Below are positions 27,808 through 37,280 of a stretch of DNA of 64,000 nt, one piece after another. The stretch covers positions 992,001 through 1,056,000 of the forward strand of contig CAZMAR010000001.1 of assembly GCA_964564635.1 (NCBI GenBank). The letters are read 5' to 3'. The first letter of the stretch is position 1. The number at the start of each line of letters is the position of its first letter. The notes under the pieces are model-generated. The model did not search any database. It was not told the origin of the DNA and was given only the letters and a program-made list of their open reading frames with translations. Origin of the DNA: Tepidaquicella sp964564635. GTDB taxonomy: Bacteria; Bacteroidota; Ignavibacteria; Tepidaquicellales; Tepidaquicellaceae. The position numbers and the translations under genes were made by a program.

Positions 27808-28973
27808 TTTTTAGAATTTTTTAATACTGAAACTACTTTTTCTATTTCATTATCTTTTAAATTTACACTGCATGGTATATTCAATACACTTTTATTAATT
27901 TCGAATGCTTTTTGAATTTTATAAGTTTGACAATTTTGATATGGCTTTTGCAAATTATTTAAAAACCATACTGGTCTTGTTTGAACATTTGATTTCTTAA
28001 ATTCTATCATTAAATCATCTCTATTAATGCCATATTTTTTTTCATCAATTTTAAGTGCATACATCCAAAAATTATTTCGAGCATATTTGGGGGGCTCAAT
28101 AAACTCAAGACCTTCTATTTCATTAATTAATGTTTTATATTTAAAAAAATTATTTTTCTTAATATTAATATATTCTTCTAATTTCTCTAACTGTGCAACC
28201 CCTAAGGCAGCCTGTATGTTTGTTAATCTAAAATTATAGCCAACTTCGTTATGTATGAACCGTTCACTGTCGTCTTTTGCCTGCGTGGATAAATATCTTG
28301 CACGGCTTGCAATATCAAAATCATCAGTAATTATCATTCCTCCACCACCAGTTGTAATAATTTTGTTACCATTAAATGAAAGACAACCTATTATGCCAAT
28401 TGTACCGGTATGCTTCTCGTTATATCTTCCATTAATATATTTTGTCCCGAGACTTTCTGCAGAGTCCTCTATTATTTTTATATTTAAATCATTGCAAAAT
28501 TCTACCAGATCCCTGAAATCAACAGCATTACCAAATATATGAACCGGAATAATTGCTTTTATTTTTCTACCGGTTATTTTATTAACAGTAAATCCTGATT
28601 CATATTTCGTTTCTCTTTTTAAAAAATCAATTACTTTTTCTATATCAATATTACAAAAATCGTCACAATCCATAAATACGGGAAAAGCATTTAAATACTT
28701 AACTGCATTAGCAGTAGCAATAAAAGTTAAAGCAGGTACCAACACTTCATCATTATCTGAGACACCCACCAATTTTAAAGATAGCATTAAAGCAGAGGTA
28801 CAATTAACACAAGCAACAGCAAATTTCGACCCGGTATATTCGGATATTTTTGACTCAAATAAATCAACATACTTACCAGCAGAAGAAACCCACTCCGTAT
28901 CAAGGCATTCTTTTATATATTTCCACTCATTACCACAAATGTGTGGCACCGATAACGGAATATAATCAGACAT
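27804..28973 (-). CDS. LegC-family sugar aminotransferase (PLP)
   Basis: A 389-residue DegT/DnrJ/EryC1 aminotransferase. Asp170 in IIEDSAES should contact the pyridine nitrogen, and Lys204 in LSFNGNKIIT is the PLP lysine. GGGGMIIT follows as in the family. The sequence fits LegC, which aminates C4 of a 4-keto-6-deoxy-GlcNAc nucleotide. It overlaps the nucleotidyltransferase gene by 4 bp and LegB by 8 bp, forming a tight three-gene unit. The expected product is a GDP-linked 2-acetamido-4-amino-2,4,6-trideoxyhexose, which could be used directly, N-acylated or N-formylated. Confidence 0.85.
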   Translation of the reverse strand: MSDYIPLSVPHICGNEWKYIKECLDTEWVSSAGKYVDLFESKISEYTGSKFAVACVNCTSALMLSLKLVGVSDNDEVLVPALTFIATANAVKYLNAFPVFMDCDDFCNIDIEKVIDFLKRETKYESGFTVNKITGRKIKAIIPVHIFGNAVDFRDLVEFCNDLNIKIIEDSAESLGTKYINGRYNEKHTGTIGIIGCLSFNGNKIITTGGGGMIITDDFDIASRARYLSTQAKDDSERFIHNEVGYNFRLTNIQAALGVAQLEKLEEYINIKKNNFFKYKTLINEIEGLEFIEPPKYARNNFWMYALKIDEKKYGINRDDLMIEFKKSNVQTRPVWFLNNLQKPYQNCQTYKIQKAFEINKSVLNIPCSVNLKDNEIEKVVSVLKNSKK

Positions 28974-29937
28974 TATAAATTTCTGTTTTATAAATTGACA
29001 AATTTTCTTTACACCAGTTAATAGTTTTTAACAATCCTTCTTTTAAGTTAAATTTCGGTTTCCATTTAGTATTATTAATTAATTTTGAATTATCACATCT
29101 TAGTCTTTCGACTTCACTTTTTTCAGGTCTTTTTCTTTTTTCTGAGATAACTAACTTAATGTTTTTACCAATCAACTTAGATATTTTAAAGGCAAGTTGT
29201 TTAACTGAAACCTCTGTATTTGTCCCAATATTAACAACTTCACCTATAAACTTATCGGATTTATATATTTCGTAAAAACCCCTTATCGTATCTTCGATAA
29301 AAGTAAAATCTCTTGTTGGCTCTATATTCCCCGCTTTAATTATTTTCTTTCCTGAAAGAATTTGAGTAATTAAAGTGGGAATTATTGCTCTTGCTGATTG
29401 ACGTGGACCGTAAGTGTTAAATGGTCTAACAATTTTAACAGGAAGATTAAATGAAAGAAAATAACTTAGAGCAAGCTGGTCTGCAGCAATTTTAGACGCT
29501 GAATAAGGTGATTGACCTACGGATGGATGGTTTTCATCTATCGGTACATATTGTGCTGTTCCATAAGTTTCACTTGTTGAGGTAATTAAAATATTTTCTA
29601 ACTTTAATTGTTTTGCAGCCTCAAGTACATTATAAGTTCCTATAACATTTGTTTTAATATAAGCTAAAGGTGAAATATAAGAATACGGGATACCAATCAG
29701 AGCAGCCAGATGAAAAACTGCCTTACACCCTTTCATAGCACTATAAACAGAATCATAATCTCTCACATCTCCTGTAATTATTTCAATATCTTTCAGGCAT
29801 TCAGAATAATCGAGCCACCCCCATTTATTAAATGAATTATATCTAAGAAAAGCCACAATCTGAAAACCCTTTTTAACAAGAAATTCAGTTAAATGACTGC
29901 CAATAAATCCCCCAGCTCCGGTTACTAAAATTTTCAT
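28966..29937 (-). CDS. LegB-like NAD-dependent 4,6-dehydratase
   Basis: A 323-residue extended SDR. TGAGGFIGSHLTEFL is the NAD loop, TSTSETYGTAQYVPI carries the dehydratase-type Ser/Thr and Glu, and QSPYSASKIAADQ gives Tyr-x3-Lys. The run SETYGTA...PI-E-HP..GQSPYSASKI is typical of LegB and related nucleotide-GlcNAc 4,6-dehydratases. Product: the 4-keto-6-deoxy sugar that LegC, encoded next, would aminate. Upstream is a GT4 gene one base away, so the unit is inside the larger transcript. Confidence 0.85.
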   Translation of the reverse strand: MKILVTGAGGFIGSHLTEFLVKKGFQIVAFLRYNSFNKWGWLDYSECLKDIEIITGDVRDYDSVYSAMKGCKAVFHLAALIGIPYSYISPLAYIKTNVIGTYNVLEAAKQLKLENILITSTSETYGTAQYVPIDENHPSVGQSPYSASKIAADQLALSYFLSFNLPVKIVRPFNTYGPRQSARAIIPTLITQILSGKKIIKAGNIEPTRDFTFIEDTIRGFYEIYKSDKFIGEVVNIGTNTEVSVKQLAFKISKLIGKNIKLVISEKRKRPEKSEVERLRCDNSKLINNTKWKPKFNLKEGLLKTINWCKENLSIYKTEIYNV

Positions 29938-29938
29938 A

Positions 29939-31156
29939 TTACTTTTTTAATTTTTCTGCTCTTTCAAATAAATTTAAATAATATTCTGCTACTCTATCTA
30001 TTGTATGTTCCTTCCTGACATACTTATATGCAAACTCACCCATTTCTCTGCATAATGTTCTATTTAAATACAATGTTTCTATTGCTTTTATTAATTCTGA
30101 TTTATTTAGATTAATTAATATTCCATTTTTCTCATTAATAAACATTCGAGTATCTCCGACATCAGAAGCAACAATAGCATTTCCGCAAGCCATCGCCTCT
30201 AAAACACTTTGAGAAGGATAATTGTTAGTTTCCTGTATAGATACAAATACAGAGGTATCACTTAATATTTCAGGTGGATTGGGATGAAAACCATGGAAAA
30301 TAATATTTTTAGAATTTATCATTCTACATCTTTCACTTATGGTTTGAGATAATCTTCCTTCCCCCATAATATGAAACATAATATCAGGATATTTCTTGCT
30401 CAGCTCTATCGCAGCCTCCAAAAATAAAATTGGATTTTTTCTCTGTTCAAGTCTTCCGGAAAATGCAACCTGAAATTTTGTTTTATTACCATAATTACAT
30501 TTCGAATAATCAGAAAAAGAACAAGGAGCAATTGAAACTCTATCATTATCAATATTTATTCCCCTACTTCTAACTCCGTTTAGAATAAATGGATTTAAAA
30601 AGTCAAGTAGATCAGATTTCAGCATTGCAAGGTTATAGGAACTGTATTTTCTATACCATAAATCTTTTTCATTCACCACATCAGTAAACCAGCTATCCAT
30701 ATTAGAAAATATAATTGATTTTTTATAATTACCATTGTAATAAAAATATAGTGGTAAAATACCGGATGCTACTCCTAAAAATACTTTTATATTCTTCTGT
30801 TCAGTTATTCTATGAATTTCCCTGAATAAATTTTTTTGAAAAAAATAGTTTTTCTGTAGTTTATAAAACTTTCTAAAAAAAGATAACTTCTTTTCACTTA
30901 TATTAGCTTTAATAACTTTTGATGTGATTAAAATTCTTGAATTTTTCTTTTCTTCCGGACCAATATAAAATACATTATCAAATTTGAAATCAGGATATAT
31001 TTCTTTAATCCTATTGTATAAACTATAACTTATGAAATAATATACTTTATCTGGGTATTTTTCATATAAATACTTAAAAAGATTTGTAAATCTTCTTTCT
31101 GCACCTCCAAAAATCCCAATAGTATTTATTATAATGGCAACTTTACTTTTCAACAT
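29939..31156 (-). CDS. Glycosyltransferase family 4
   Basis: A 405-residue GT-B protein. The N-terminal NTIGIFGGAERRFTNLFKYL is the acceptor-side loop. The C-terminal half has FSGRLEQRKNPILFLEAA, HIMGEGR, and SIQETNNYPSQSVLEAMACG with the second Glu of the E-x7-E pair, then VGDTRMFI. Cytoplasmic enzyme adding a sugar to the repeat unit. One base separates its stop codon from the LegB start. Confidence 0.87.
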   Translation of the reverse strand: MLKSKVAIIINTIGIFGGAERRFTNLFKYLYEKYPDKVYYFISYSLYNRIKEIYPDFKFDNVFYIGPEEKKNSRILITSKVIKANISEKKLSFFRKFYKLQKNYFFQKNLFREIHRITEQKNIKVFLGVASGILPLYFYYNGNYKKSIIFSNMDSWFTDVVNEKDLWYRKYSSYNLAMLKSDLLDFLNPFILNGVRSRGINIDNDRVSIAPCSFSDYSKCNYGNKTKFQVAFSGRLEQRKNPILFLEAAIELSKKYPDIMFHIMGEGRLSQTISERCRMINSKNIIFHGFHPNPPEILSDTSVFVSIQETNNYPSQSVLEAMACGNAIVASDVGDTRMFINEKNGILINLNKSELIKAIETLYLNRTLCREMGEFAYKYVRKEHTIDRVAEYYLNLFERAEKLKK

Positions 31157-31164
31157 TTTATTTT

Positions 31165-31284
31165 CTAATTAAAAAAAACTGCCTGTTTCCCGGCTCTTAC
31201 TTTATTATATTTTTTAGCAAGTTTATTATTATAATGTTTGAAATCAGCTTCATTAAATATTGAATATTTCAAACTAAACTTCAT
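31165..31284 (-). CDS. Short unidentified ORF, possible gene remnant
   Basis: A 39-codon frame starting with ATG at 31282-31284, eight bases after the stop of the membrane-protein gene upstream, and ending with TAG just before the GT4 gene. The product begins MKFSLKYSIFNEADFKHY and is rich in Lys and Asn. I do not recognise it. The close spacing on both sides suggests either a genuine small coupled gene or the leftover N-terminus of a deleted gene. Confidence 0.3.
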   Translation of the reverse strand: MKFSLKYSIFNEADFKHYNNKLAKKYNKVRAGKQAVFFN

Positions 31285-31292
31285 ATTATCAA

Positions 31293-33053
31293 TTACTTAA
31301 TAGTTTTTAATAAATAAAAATCTCCTATCTTAAGTATTAAATTATAATCAATATTATTATCATTTAATTTTTTAAATTCCTTATCTGGTGAATACAAGAA
31401 TGTTTCACGAGATATTATCACATATTTATTAACATTAATACTAACAAATTCTTTTATTTTATTTATTTCATAAACTTTATTATCAAAGTGAAATTTTGTT
31501 AAATAGGGTGACTCTGAAAAAATTAAATCATCTTTAAAAATTATTTTTTTTATTTCCTCATAAAAGAATTTTTGGGAATTATCTACTTCAATTTTCGAAA
31601 ATAATCTACTTTTAAAACCATCCATATCAAATTGCACTCCATCATTATAACCAATATATGCATATATTAAATTTGTTGAAAACCCCCAAAATAAAAAAAA
31701 TAATAAAAATATTTTTAATATCCCATCTTTTAAATTTATAATATTAAATATTTTTAAATTATTATATTCAAAATACAGCGAATAGATCCACCTCACAAAA
31801 AGAATTGAAAGAGGAACCAGTCCCATAAACAAATGTCGGTAAGTAGTAAAATTAAAGAAAAAAATCCAATAAGTAATAATAATAAATGATAGTAAATATA
31901 TAATCTTATCAAAACTACTTTTGATGTAGTATAATGAAAAATAACATATAATAATAAAAAGTATTAGTGGAAAAAATCTATTAAATAATTGAATTTTATC
32001 CAAAGCAAATTCTAAACCTTCCCTAGAATGATAGGAGACTAAAAATCCAAAATATGAGCGTAATGTTTTTAAGAATAAATTATAATCAAATATTAAAACA
32101 GGTATAAGTCGTATAGTAAAAATTATACAAGTAAAAATTAAGGTAAACAAAAATAATTTCAAAAATCTAAAATCTTTTATTAATAAATAAGATATTAGAA
32201 GTAATAAAAATATTATCACAATTAATTGAAATTTTGTATGAATTGCTACAGCGAGAAGAATTGAAGATAAATATATAGAATTTTTATTTGTAAAAAAATA
32301 AAAAGCTAAAATCATCAGAGAAATGGCCAATGGTTCACCAAAAAATGATGTCATAACAAAACCGAAACCAGGTTGAATAGAGATAAATAAAATACTAAAA
32401 AATGCAATTTTGTTATTATAATTCTTTTTTAAAACATAATATATTATAATTAAAGATAATGTAGATAATAATGAAGATAATAACTTTACCCCAAAATAAT
32501 TAAAAATTTGAAAAAATTTTAACAATGGTATTAAACAATAATATGGAAGCATAGAAATACAATCCACTCTATCAATCTCTTCATTAAATGTAGAATATGG
32601 GAAGAGATTGTTAATAAAATTTTTCCCCCAATGAATATACCAGGCTTCATCATATCCTAAATCATAATTGGAAATTCCAATATACATCAAAACAATATAA
32701 TATATAAAAAACAAAACTACTAAAATTCTGAAATTTATTAATAATATAATTTTATTAATTAATTTTAATACATATTCTAAAACTTTTTTAATTTTTTCAT
32801 TTCTTCTTAAAAGAAAAAAAATTAAAAGCAATGGAAATATTACAAATAAAATTAGAGACATTTTCTCGATATAACCCTGAAAATTATTAGGATTATTTAT
32901 TTTAATATTTAGTAATTTAATAATAAATTTAATTAAACAACATTTTGAAATAATATAAAGAAAACCCGACGCAAATAATATTAACAATACATAAAATAAA
33001 TTCTTTTTATTTCTAATGTTAGAAAATTTCCAAAAATTAATTATTTTTAACAT
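31293..33053 (-). CDS. Multi-pass membrane glycosyltransferase (GT39/ArnT-like)
   Basis: A 586-residue membrane protein with an N-terminal group of two to three helices before the GT-C core. YDLGYDEAWYIHWGKNF near residues 130-146 is the best GT-C loop-1 motif in this locus (D-E-A-W-Y as in ArnT/PMT). About a dozen membrane segments and a 100-residue soluble tail follow. It should add a sugar from a polyprenyl-phosphate donor on the periplasmic face. The nearest DPM-like GT2 genes are 6 kb away on either side. Lower GC than the neighbouring wzx/wzy genes. Confidence 0.75.
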   Translation of the reverse strand: MLKIINFWKFSNIRNKKNLFYVLLILFASGFLYIISKCCLIKFIIKLLNIKINNPNNFQGYIEKMSLILFVIFPLLLIFFLLRRNEKIKKVLEYVLKLINKIILLINFRILVVLFFIYYIVLMYIGISNYDLGYDEAWYIHWGKNFINNLFPYSTFNEEIDRVDCISMLPYYCLIPLLKFFQIFNYFGVKLLSSLLSTLSLIIIYYVLKKNYNNKIAFFSILFISIQPGFGFVMTSFFGEPLAISLMILAFYFFTNKNSIYLSSILLAVAIHTKFQLIVIIFLLLLISYLLIKDFRFLKLFLFTLIFTCIIFTIRLIPVLIFDYNLFLKTLRSYFGFLVSYHSREGLEFALDKIQLFNRFFPLILFIIICYFSLYYIKSSFDKIIYLLSFIIITYWIFFFNFTTYRHLFMGLVPLSILFVRWIYSLYFEYNNLKIFNIINLKDGILKIFLLFFLFWGFSTNLIYAYIGYNDGVQFDMDGFKSRLFSKIEVDNSQKFFYEEIKKIIFKDDLIFSESPYLTKFHFDNKVYEINKIKEFVSINVNKYVIISRETFLYSPDKEFKKLNDNNIDYNLILKIGDFYLLKTIK

Positions 33054-33295
33054 AATTTTTTAGCAAAGATAATTTGTGAGGTAAGTAAAACATTTAAATA
33101 AGTCGAATCCTTAGAAAATAAAAATTGATAAAACTGGTTTCAAATAAAAATCTAAAATGTATAAATTATCTATATATATTAATTTTCAATTTTAAGCAAA
33201 AGATAATCAAAAATTTACTTATCATATTAACTGAAAAAATTATCTTATCTCATCTCTTCCTTCTGAATTTGATTCCGTATTCTTATAACAGGAAT

Positions 33296-34750
33296 TTATT
33301 TGTTCAACAATGTACTAGTATTTGATCTATAATCATTACAATAATATTCCCTCGAAAGTCCATATAACATACCCAATAAAGAGTAGAGATTAAAAGTTCC
33401 CAATGGATTTAAAAAATCACTAAAATTACCCAACCCTACAATAAACCTAAAAATTATTACTGATATTAAATAAATTAATATGATTATTTTAATTGGATTC
33501 CTTCGTAATAATACCTCAAGGTCTTTTCTTATTATCTTGATTAATGTAATAACATATTTCATAAGGATAAAAATAATAGGTATAAGTATTGACACACCAA
33601 CTATTCCAAAATGCATAAACGCACCATACAGTGGTACCTCTGCCCCCGCATCAAGAGCCATAGCGAAAGTATCGCCCATTTGTTTTGCAAAAACCACATC
33701 ACTCCATAGCATTGTCACAGCTCCAATACCAAAAAGCCTGTGCTCTTTAAAAATTTGAAATACATATTTCATATCCCCTTCACCTGCAACTCTATAATCC
33801 TTTTCAGCACCGGGGCTTTCCGCTGGTAATATTTGGTATGCAATGTCTTCATAAGTTTTTTGTACAAATTCTGTGTATTCGGGAAAAATTACTGATAATA
33901 AAATATACACAAGAATTGCAGGGAAAATTATTTTAAATACAGCAACTGTTTTTGATAATTTAAATAAATATGAAATGAATAATATTATAAGTAAAGGGAA
34001 AGCAATAATGTTAATTAAATCCCTTCTGGTTAATGTAATTAAAATTGTGATAGCCATCAATATTGCTGAATAGTAAATTACATACCTACTAATTTTTATT
34101 TTGATATCAACTTTTTTTCTTAAATAATATATTATAATACCAAAATACAGCATCCAATCCATTAATCCATAACTTAACATTGCTTTCCTCATAATACCGG
34201 TTCCGCCAAATCTTTCAAACTCCATCACAGGAATAATCTCAATACCTGTTGTTAAAGTAATTAAATACAGGGTTAAAAATACAAATGAAACAAAAACAAG
34301 TAATTTAAAAAATGTTTCTATACTTCTTTGTGCAAAGAAATATACTATGTACATAGCAGGATAAGCCATTATGAAGAGTCTGTTTTTTTGTAGGAAGAAA
34401 ATAAAATTTTCTCTACCATAATAAATAGGAATAATCAAGCCATAAACGAAAACGAAATAAAACCCAACAAATATCAGATATCTGAAAACTTTTCTGAAAT
34501 TTTCATCTTTGCTTAAAATAGGTGCTTTATTTTTTACAGATAAAAATATAACCAACATTAAGAAGAAGAAAACATCAGAAGCATTTAGTTTCCCAACCAA
34601 TTTTGAAAGAAGATAATTTTCAAAAATTCCACCTGGATCGAAAGAAAAAATGAAAAATAACCAGAAAAAGAAATCCGGTTTCCAATGTGCCAGTAAAAAA
34701 ATCAAAAAAATTAAACCAAAGAGAATTAATATTGAGGAAAGAAGACTCAT
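33296..34750 (-). CDS. O-antigen polymerase/ligase-like membrane protein (Wzy candidate)
   Basis: A 484-residue protein with about 11 membrane helices and one large periplasmic loop (about residues 300-360, including SPGAEKDYRVAGEGDMKYVF and HRLFGIGAVTMLW). The combination of a large loop followed by an H-x-LFGIG motif is typical of the Wzy/WaaL superfamily. Its gene overlaps wzx by 4 bp, the classical arrangement for a Wzx/Wzy-dependent pathway, so I favour the polymerase over the ligase. Confidence 0.78.
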   Translation of the reverse strand: MSLLSSILILFGLIFLIFLLAHWKPDFFFWLFFIFSFDPGGIFENYLLSKLVGKLNASDVFFFLMLVIFLSVKNKAPILSKDENFRKVFRYLIFVGFYFVFVYGLIIPIYYGRENFIFFLQKNRLFIMAYPAMYIVYFFAQRSIETFFKLLVFVSFVFLTLYLITLTTGIEIIPVMEFERFGGTGIMRKAMLSYGLMDWMLYFGIIIYYLRKKVDIKIKISRYVIYYSAILMAITILITLTRRDLINIIAFPLLIILFISYLFKLSKTVAVFKIIFPAILVYILLSVIFPEYTEFVQKTYEDIAYQILPAESPGAEKDYRVAGEGDMKYVFQIFKEHRLFGIGAVTMLWSDVVFAKQMGDTFAMALDAGAEVPLYGAFMHFGIVGVSILIPIIFILMKYVITLIKIIRKDLEVLLRRNPIKIIILIYLISVIIFRFIVGLGNFSDFLNPLGTFNLYSLLGMLYGLSREYYCNDYRSNTSTLLNK

Positions 34751-36219
34751 TTACCTTTTCCGGGTATTAATTTAACTAATACTTCTTTAAATAGAGAATA
34801 TCTTACAAAACCAATTAAAAAAGGGACTGCACTTAAAAAAGCAAAAAGAAGTATTTTAAAGATAAGATGAATTCTTATTGAATAATTTATTTCCATAAAA
34901 GGGATTAAGGAAATTAAAACAAAAAATATTAGAATCGTAGTTAAACTTTTTCCTACCTGATAATTTACTTTAAAATATTTTTGAGATATAGTATAAATGT
35001 AAACCAGAGATACTATTGAAGTTATTAAAGTAGCAATTGCAGAACCAAAATAAGAGTAAGCGGGAATTAAAAGCAAATTCAGAGCCACATTAATAAATGC
35101 AGAAATGAATACAATTATTGTAAAATAAAATGTTTTTTCACTTATAGAAATTCCCACTCCGATTGTCTCCTTGATTTGCGTAATAATCATAGTAAAAAGT
35201 AAAATTGGAATGACGGTAATTCCCGGTAAATATGCTTTTGTAGTAACCACTGACACAATCTCATAAGCGAATATTGATAAAAATGAAGTAATAAATAAAG
35301 CTACTATAGTAAATAATTTCACCATATCCCTGATAGCTTTTTTGCTCTCAGGCTTATTAGAATCTTCTTCTTTATTATATACTTCAAAAAATAAGACTCC
35401 GGCACTCATTTGAACAGCCATAGTTAAAAGACCAAGCGGTTGAGAAAAGGTTGACCCTATAGAATAGTATCCAACCTGTAATGCATCCTGATATTTTAGT
35501 AATAAAATTCTATCAGAAAGGGAATATATCCATACAGCCAGACCAGCAATAGCAAGAGGATATCCATATTTCAGTAACTTTTTAGCCCAATGAAAACTAA
35601 ACTTATAAGTATATTTTTTTCTCGTATAGAACAAAAAAGAAAATATTATAACTATAAAACCACTAATAAGGCTGGCTATCTGTGCACCGTAAACTCCCCA
35701 TTTAAGATTCACTACAAGTAAAATACCAAGTGTTAAATTTCCAAGAGTCTTGATTATTGTTAATAAATTATATCGCCAGGGTTTTCTATAGAATCTATAA
35801 ATATGTTCCTGCTCACTTGTCAACATATTCACAGGGATTAACATACAGGAAGTAGACACCACATTTGTATAGGAATCAGAATCAAATAAATAAAGAGAAA
35901 TTTCTCTTGAAAAAAAAGAAAGTATAATACAGGGGAATACTGTAAATAGCCTGAAAGTAAAAGTAGTAAATAAAATTTTTCCTCTTTCTTCTTGCTCCTT
36001 AGGTTGAAAAAAATAAAACCAGGAAGCAGTATCAAGACCAAGGTTAAAAAATGCAGAAACAAAGAGAATAAAAGATCCAAGTGACTCAAGCACACCATAA
36101 TCAGAAGGAGTTAAAGCACGAGTATAAAATGGAAGAAGAAAAAAGCCAATAAATTTTTTAATCCCCCTTCCTAATCCATAAGCTATCGTATCCTTAGTAA
36201 AATCTTTAAGTATTTTCAA
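34747..36219 (-). CDS. Polysaccharide flippase (Wzx-like, MOP superfamily)
   Basis: A 490-residue protein with 12-14 membrane segments. It begins KDFTKDTIAYGLGRGIKKFI and continues LLPFYTRALTPSDYGVLE, the opening typical of oligosaccharide flippases of the RfbX family. It should move undecaprenyl-diphosphate-linked repeat units across the inner membrane. It overlaps the next gene on each side by 4 bp (Wzy downstream, a GT upstream). One flippase for the whole locus suggests a single main repeat unit. Confidence 0.87.
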   Translation of the reverse strand: MKILKDFTKDTIAYGLGRGIKKFIGFFLLPFYTRALTPSDYGVLESLGSFILFVSAFFNLGLDTASWFYFFQPKEQEERGKILFTTFTFRLFTVFPCIILSFFSREISLYLFDSDSYTNVVSTSCMLIPVNMLTSEQEHIYRFYRKPWRYNLLTIIKTLGNLTLGILLVVNLKWGVYGAQIASLISGFIVIIFSFLFYTRKKYTYKFSFHWAKKLLKYGYPLAIAGLAVWIYSLSDRILLLKYQDALQVGYYSIGSTFSQPLGLLTMAVQMSAGVLFFEVYNKEEDSNKPESKKAIRDMVKLFTIVALFITSFLSIFAYEIVSVVTTKAYLPGITVIPILLFTMIITQIKETIGVGISISEKTFYFTIIVFISAFINVALNLLLIPAYSYFGSAIATLITSIVSLVYIYTISQKYFKVNYQVGKSLTTILIFFVLISLIPFMEINYSIRIHLIFKILLFAFLSAVPFLIGFVRYSLFKEVLVKLIPGKGK

Positions 36220-37280
36220 TATCGTTCCTCAATTTTAGAAATAATATACCTTGCAACATTTTCGGGAGAATGATATTTGATGGCATATTCTTTTGATTTT
36301 CTTCCTATTTCCTCTATTTGTTGAGGATTTTTCAAAATATTCTCTAAAACATCATACAATGTATCAGGATTGGCATTATAAATAGGGCATTCATCTTTTA
36401 TTTTTTCCCATATATCGGGACGTATATAACAAACTACCGGTTTTTCAAGATACATGGATTCAACTGATAATATGCCATAAGATCCTACTAACATTTGATC
36501 GATTATAAGATCACATTCAGTAATTTTCTGATAAAGTTCCTGTCTGTATAAATTTTGGAAAATAACAAATTCAAAATCAAACTTATTTTTTAGCTGGTTG
36601 ATGACATTAAAAATATACCTTGTTCCTTTATAATCTTCATTTGATGGAGCATGAGCAATCGTAAATTTCTTGTTCTTCGACATATTTGAATTAAGAAAAA
36701 ATTTTTTTCTGATATCCCTGACAGGAAAAAGTATGGGAAAATAATTTGGTTGAAAATAACCCGCACATTCATCATGACTGAAAATATACTCAAAGTTTTT
36801 CTTTAACTTTTCAAGTTTACTATATTTATCTGGCAAACGGCATCCTGTTAAATGTTTATACGATTCAGGGCAATTAGAGCAGGGATTCCATTTAAACTTT
36901 TTTACCAAATCCGGTAATCTTACATCACAGCCAGTAAAAACAACCGCTACCTTTTTACCAATTCTGGTTAATAATTTGATATCTTTAAAGTGGCTTAACA
37001 AATACCCTTCGCTACCTTGAAGAAAAATAAAATATTTGTATTTCATTATCCATTTTAAAATAAACATAAAAGATTGAAAATAGCGGATGAATTTAAATCT
37101 TGACCAATTAATACGATGCACTAAATAATTATCATTGTCAAAATAATTGTACTTATGCATGGTTTTTTCCGAAGAAAAAAAATCAGCTTTAAAACCCAGT
37201 TTTTCAAAACCTTCTTTCAATGCAAGCCCAACACCTGCAATATTATTAAGACCGATAAAAACTCGTTTACTCATATTCAT
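36216..37280 (-). CDS. Glycosyltransferase-like protein with a cysteine cluster
   Basis: A 354-residue GT-B-like protein. The N-terminus (FIGLNNIAGVGLALKEGFE) and the C-terminal YGILSVESMYLEKPVVCYI, which carries the donor-binding Glu, support a GT4-type enzyme. An inserted segment holds five cysteines: Cys118 (TGCDVRL), Cys134 and Cys137 (CSNC), Cys147 and Cys172. These could bind zinc, or be disulfide-free structural residues; I know no assigned role. It overlaps wzx by 4 bp and the FdtB-like gene by 14 bp. Presumed cytoplasmic. Confidence 0.72.
   Translation of the reverse strand: MNMSKRVFIGLNNIAGVGLALKEGFEKLGFKADFFSSEKTMHKYNYFDNDNYLVHRINWSRFKFIRYFQSFMFILKWIMKYKYFIFLQGSEGYLLSHFKDIKLLTRIGKKVAVVFTGCDVRLPDLVKKFKWNPCSNCPESYKHLTGCRLPDKYSKLEKLKKNFEYIFSHDECAGYFQPNYFPILFPVRDIRKKFFLNSNMSKNKKFTIAHAPSNEDYKGTRYIFNVINQLKNKFDFEFVIFQNLYRQELYQKITECDLIIDQMLVGSYGILSVESMYLEKPVVCYIRPDIWEKIKDECPIYNANPDTLYDVLENILKNPQQIEEIGRKSKEYAIKYHSPENVARYIISKIEERY

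Noticed and set aside
26737..29937. A complete legionaminic acid pathway
   Set aside because: Only the nucleotidyltransferase, dehydratase and aminotransferase are present; no NeuB-like synthase or CMP transferase could be found in the window.
33125..33325. A plus-strand frame of 66 codons between two membrane-protein genes
   Set aside because: Composition is that of translated AT-rich noise (Ile, Leu, Lys, Asn), it partly overlaps the Wzy gene on the other strand, and it has no supporting site.
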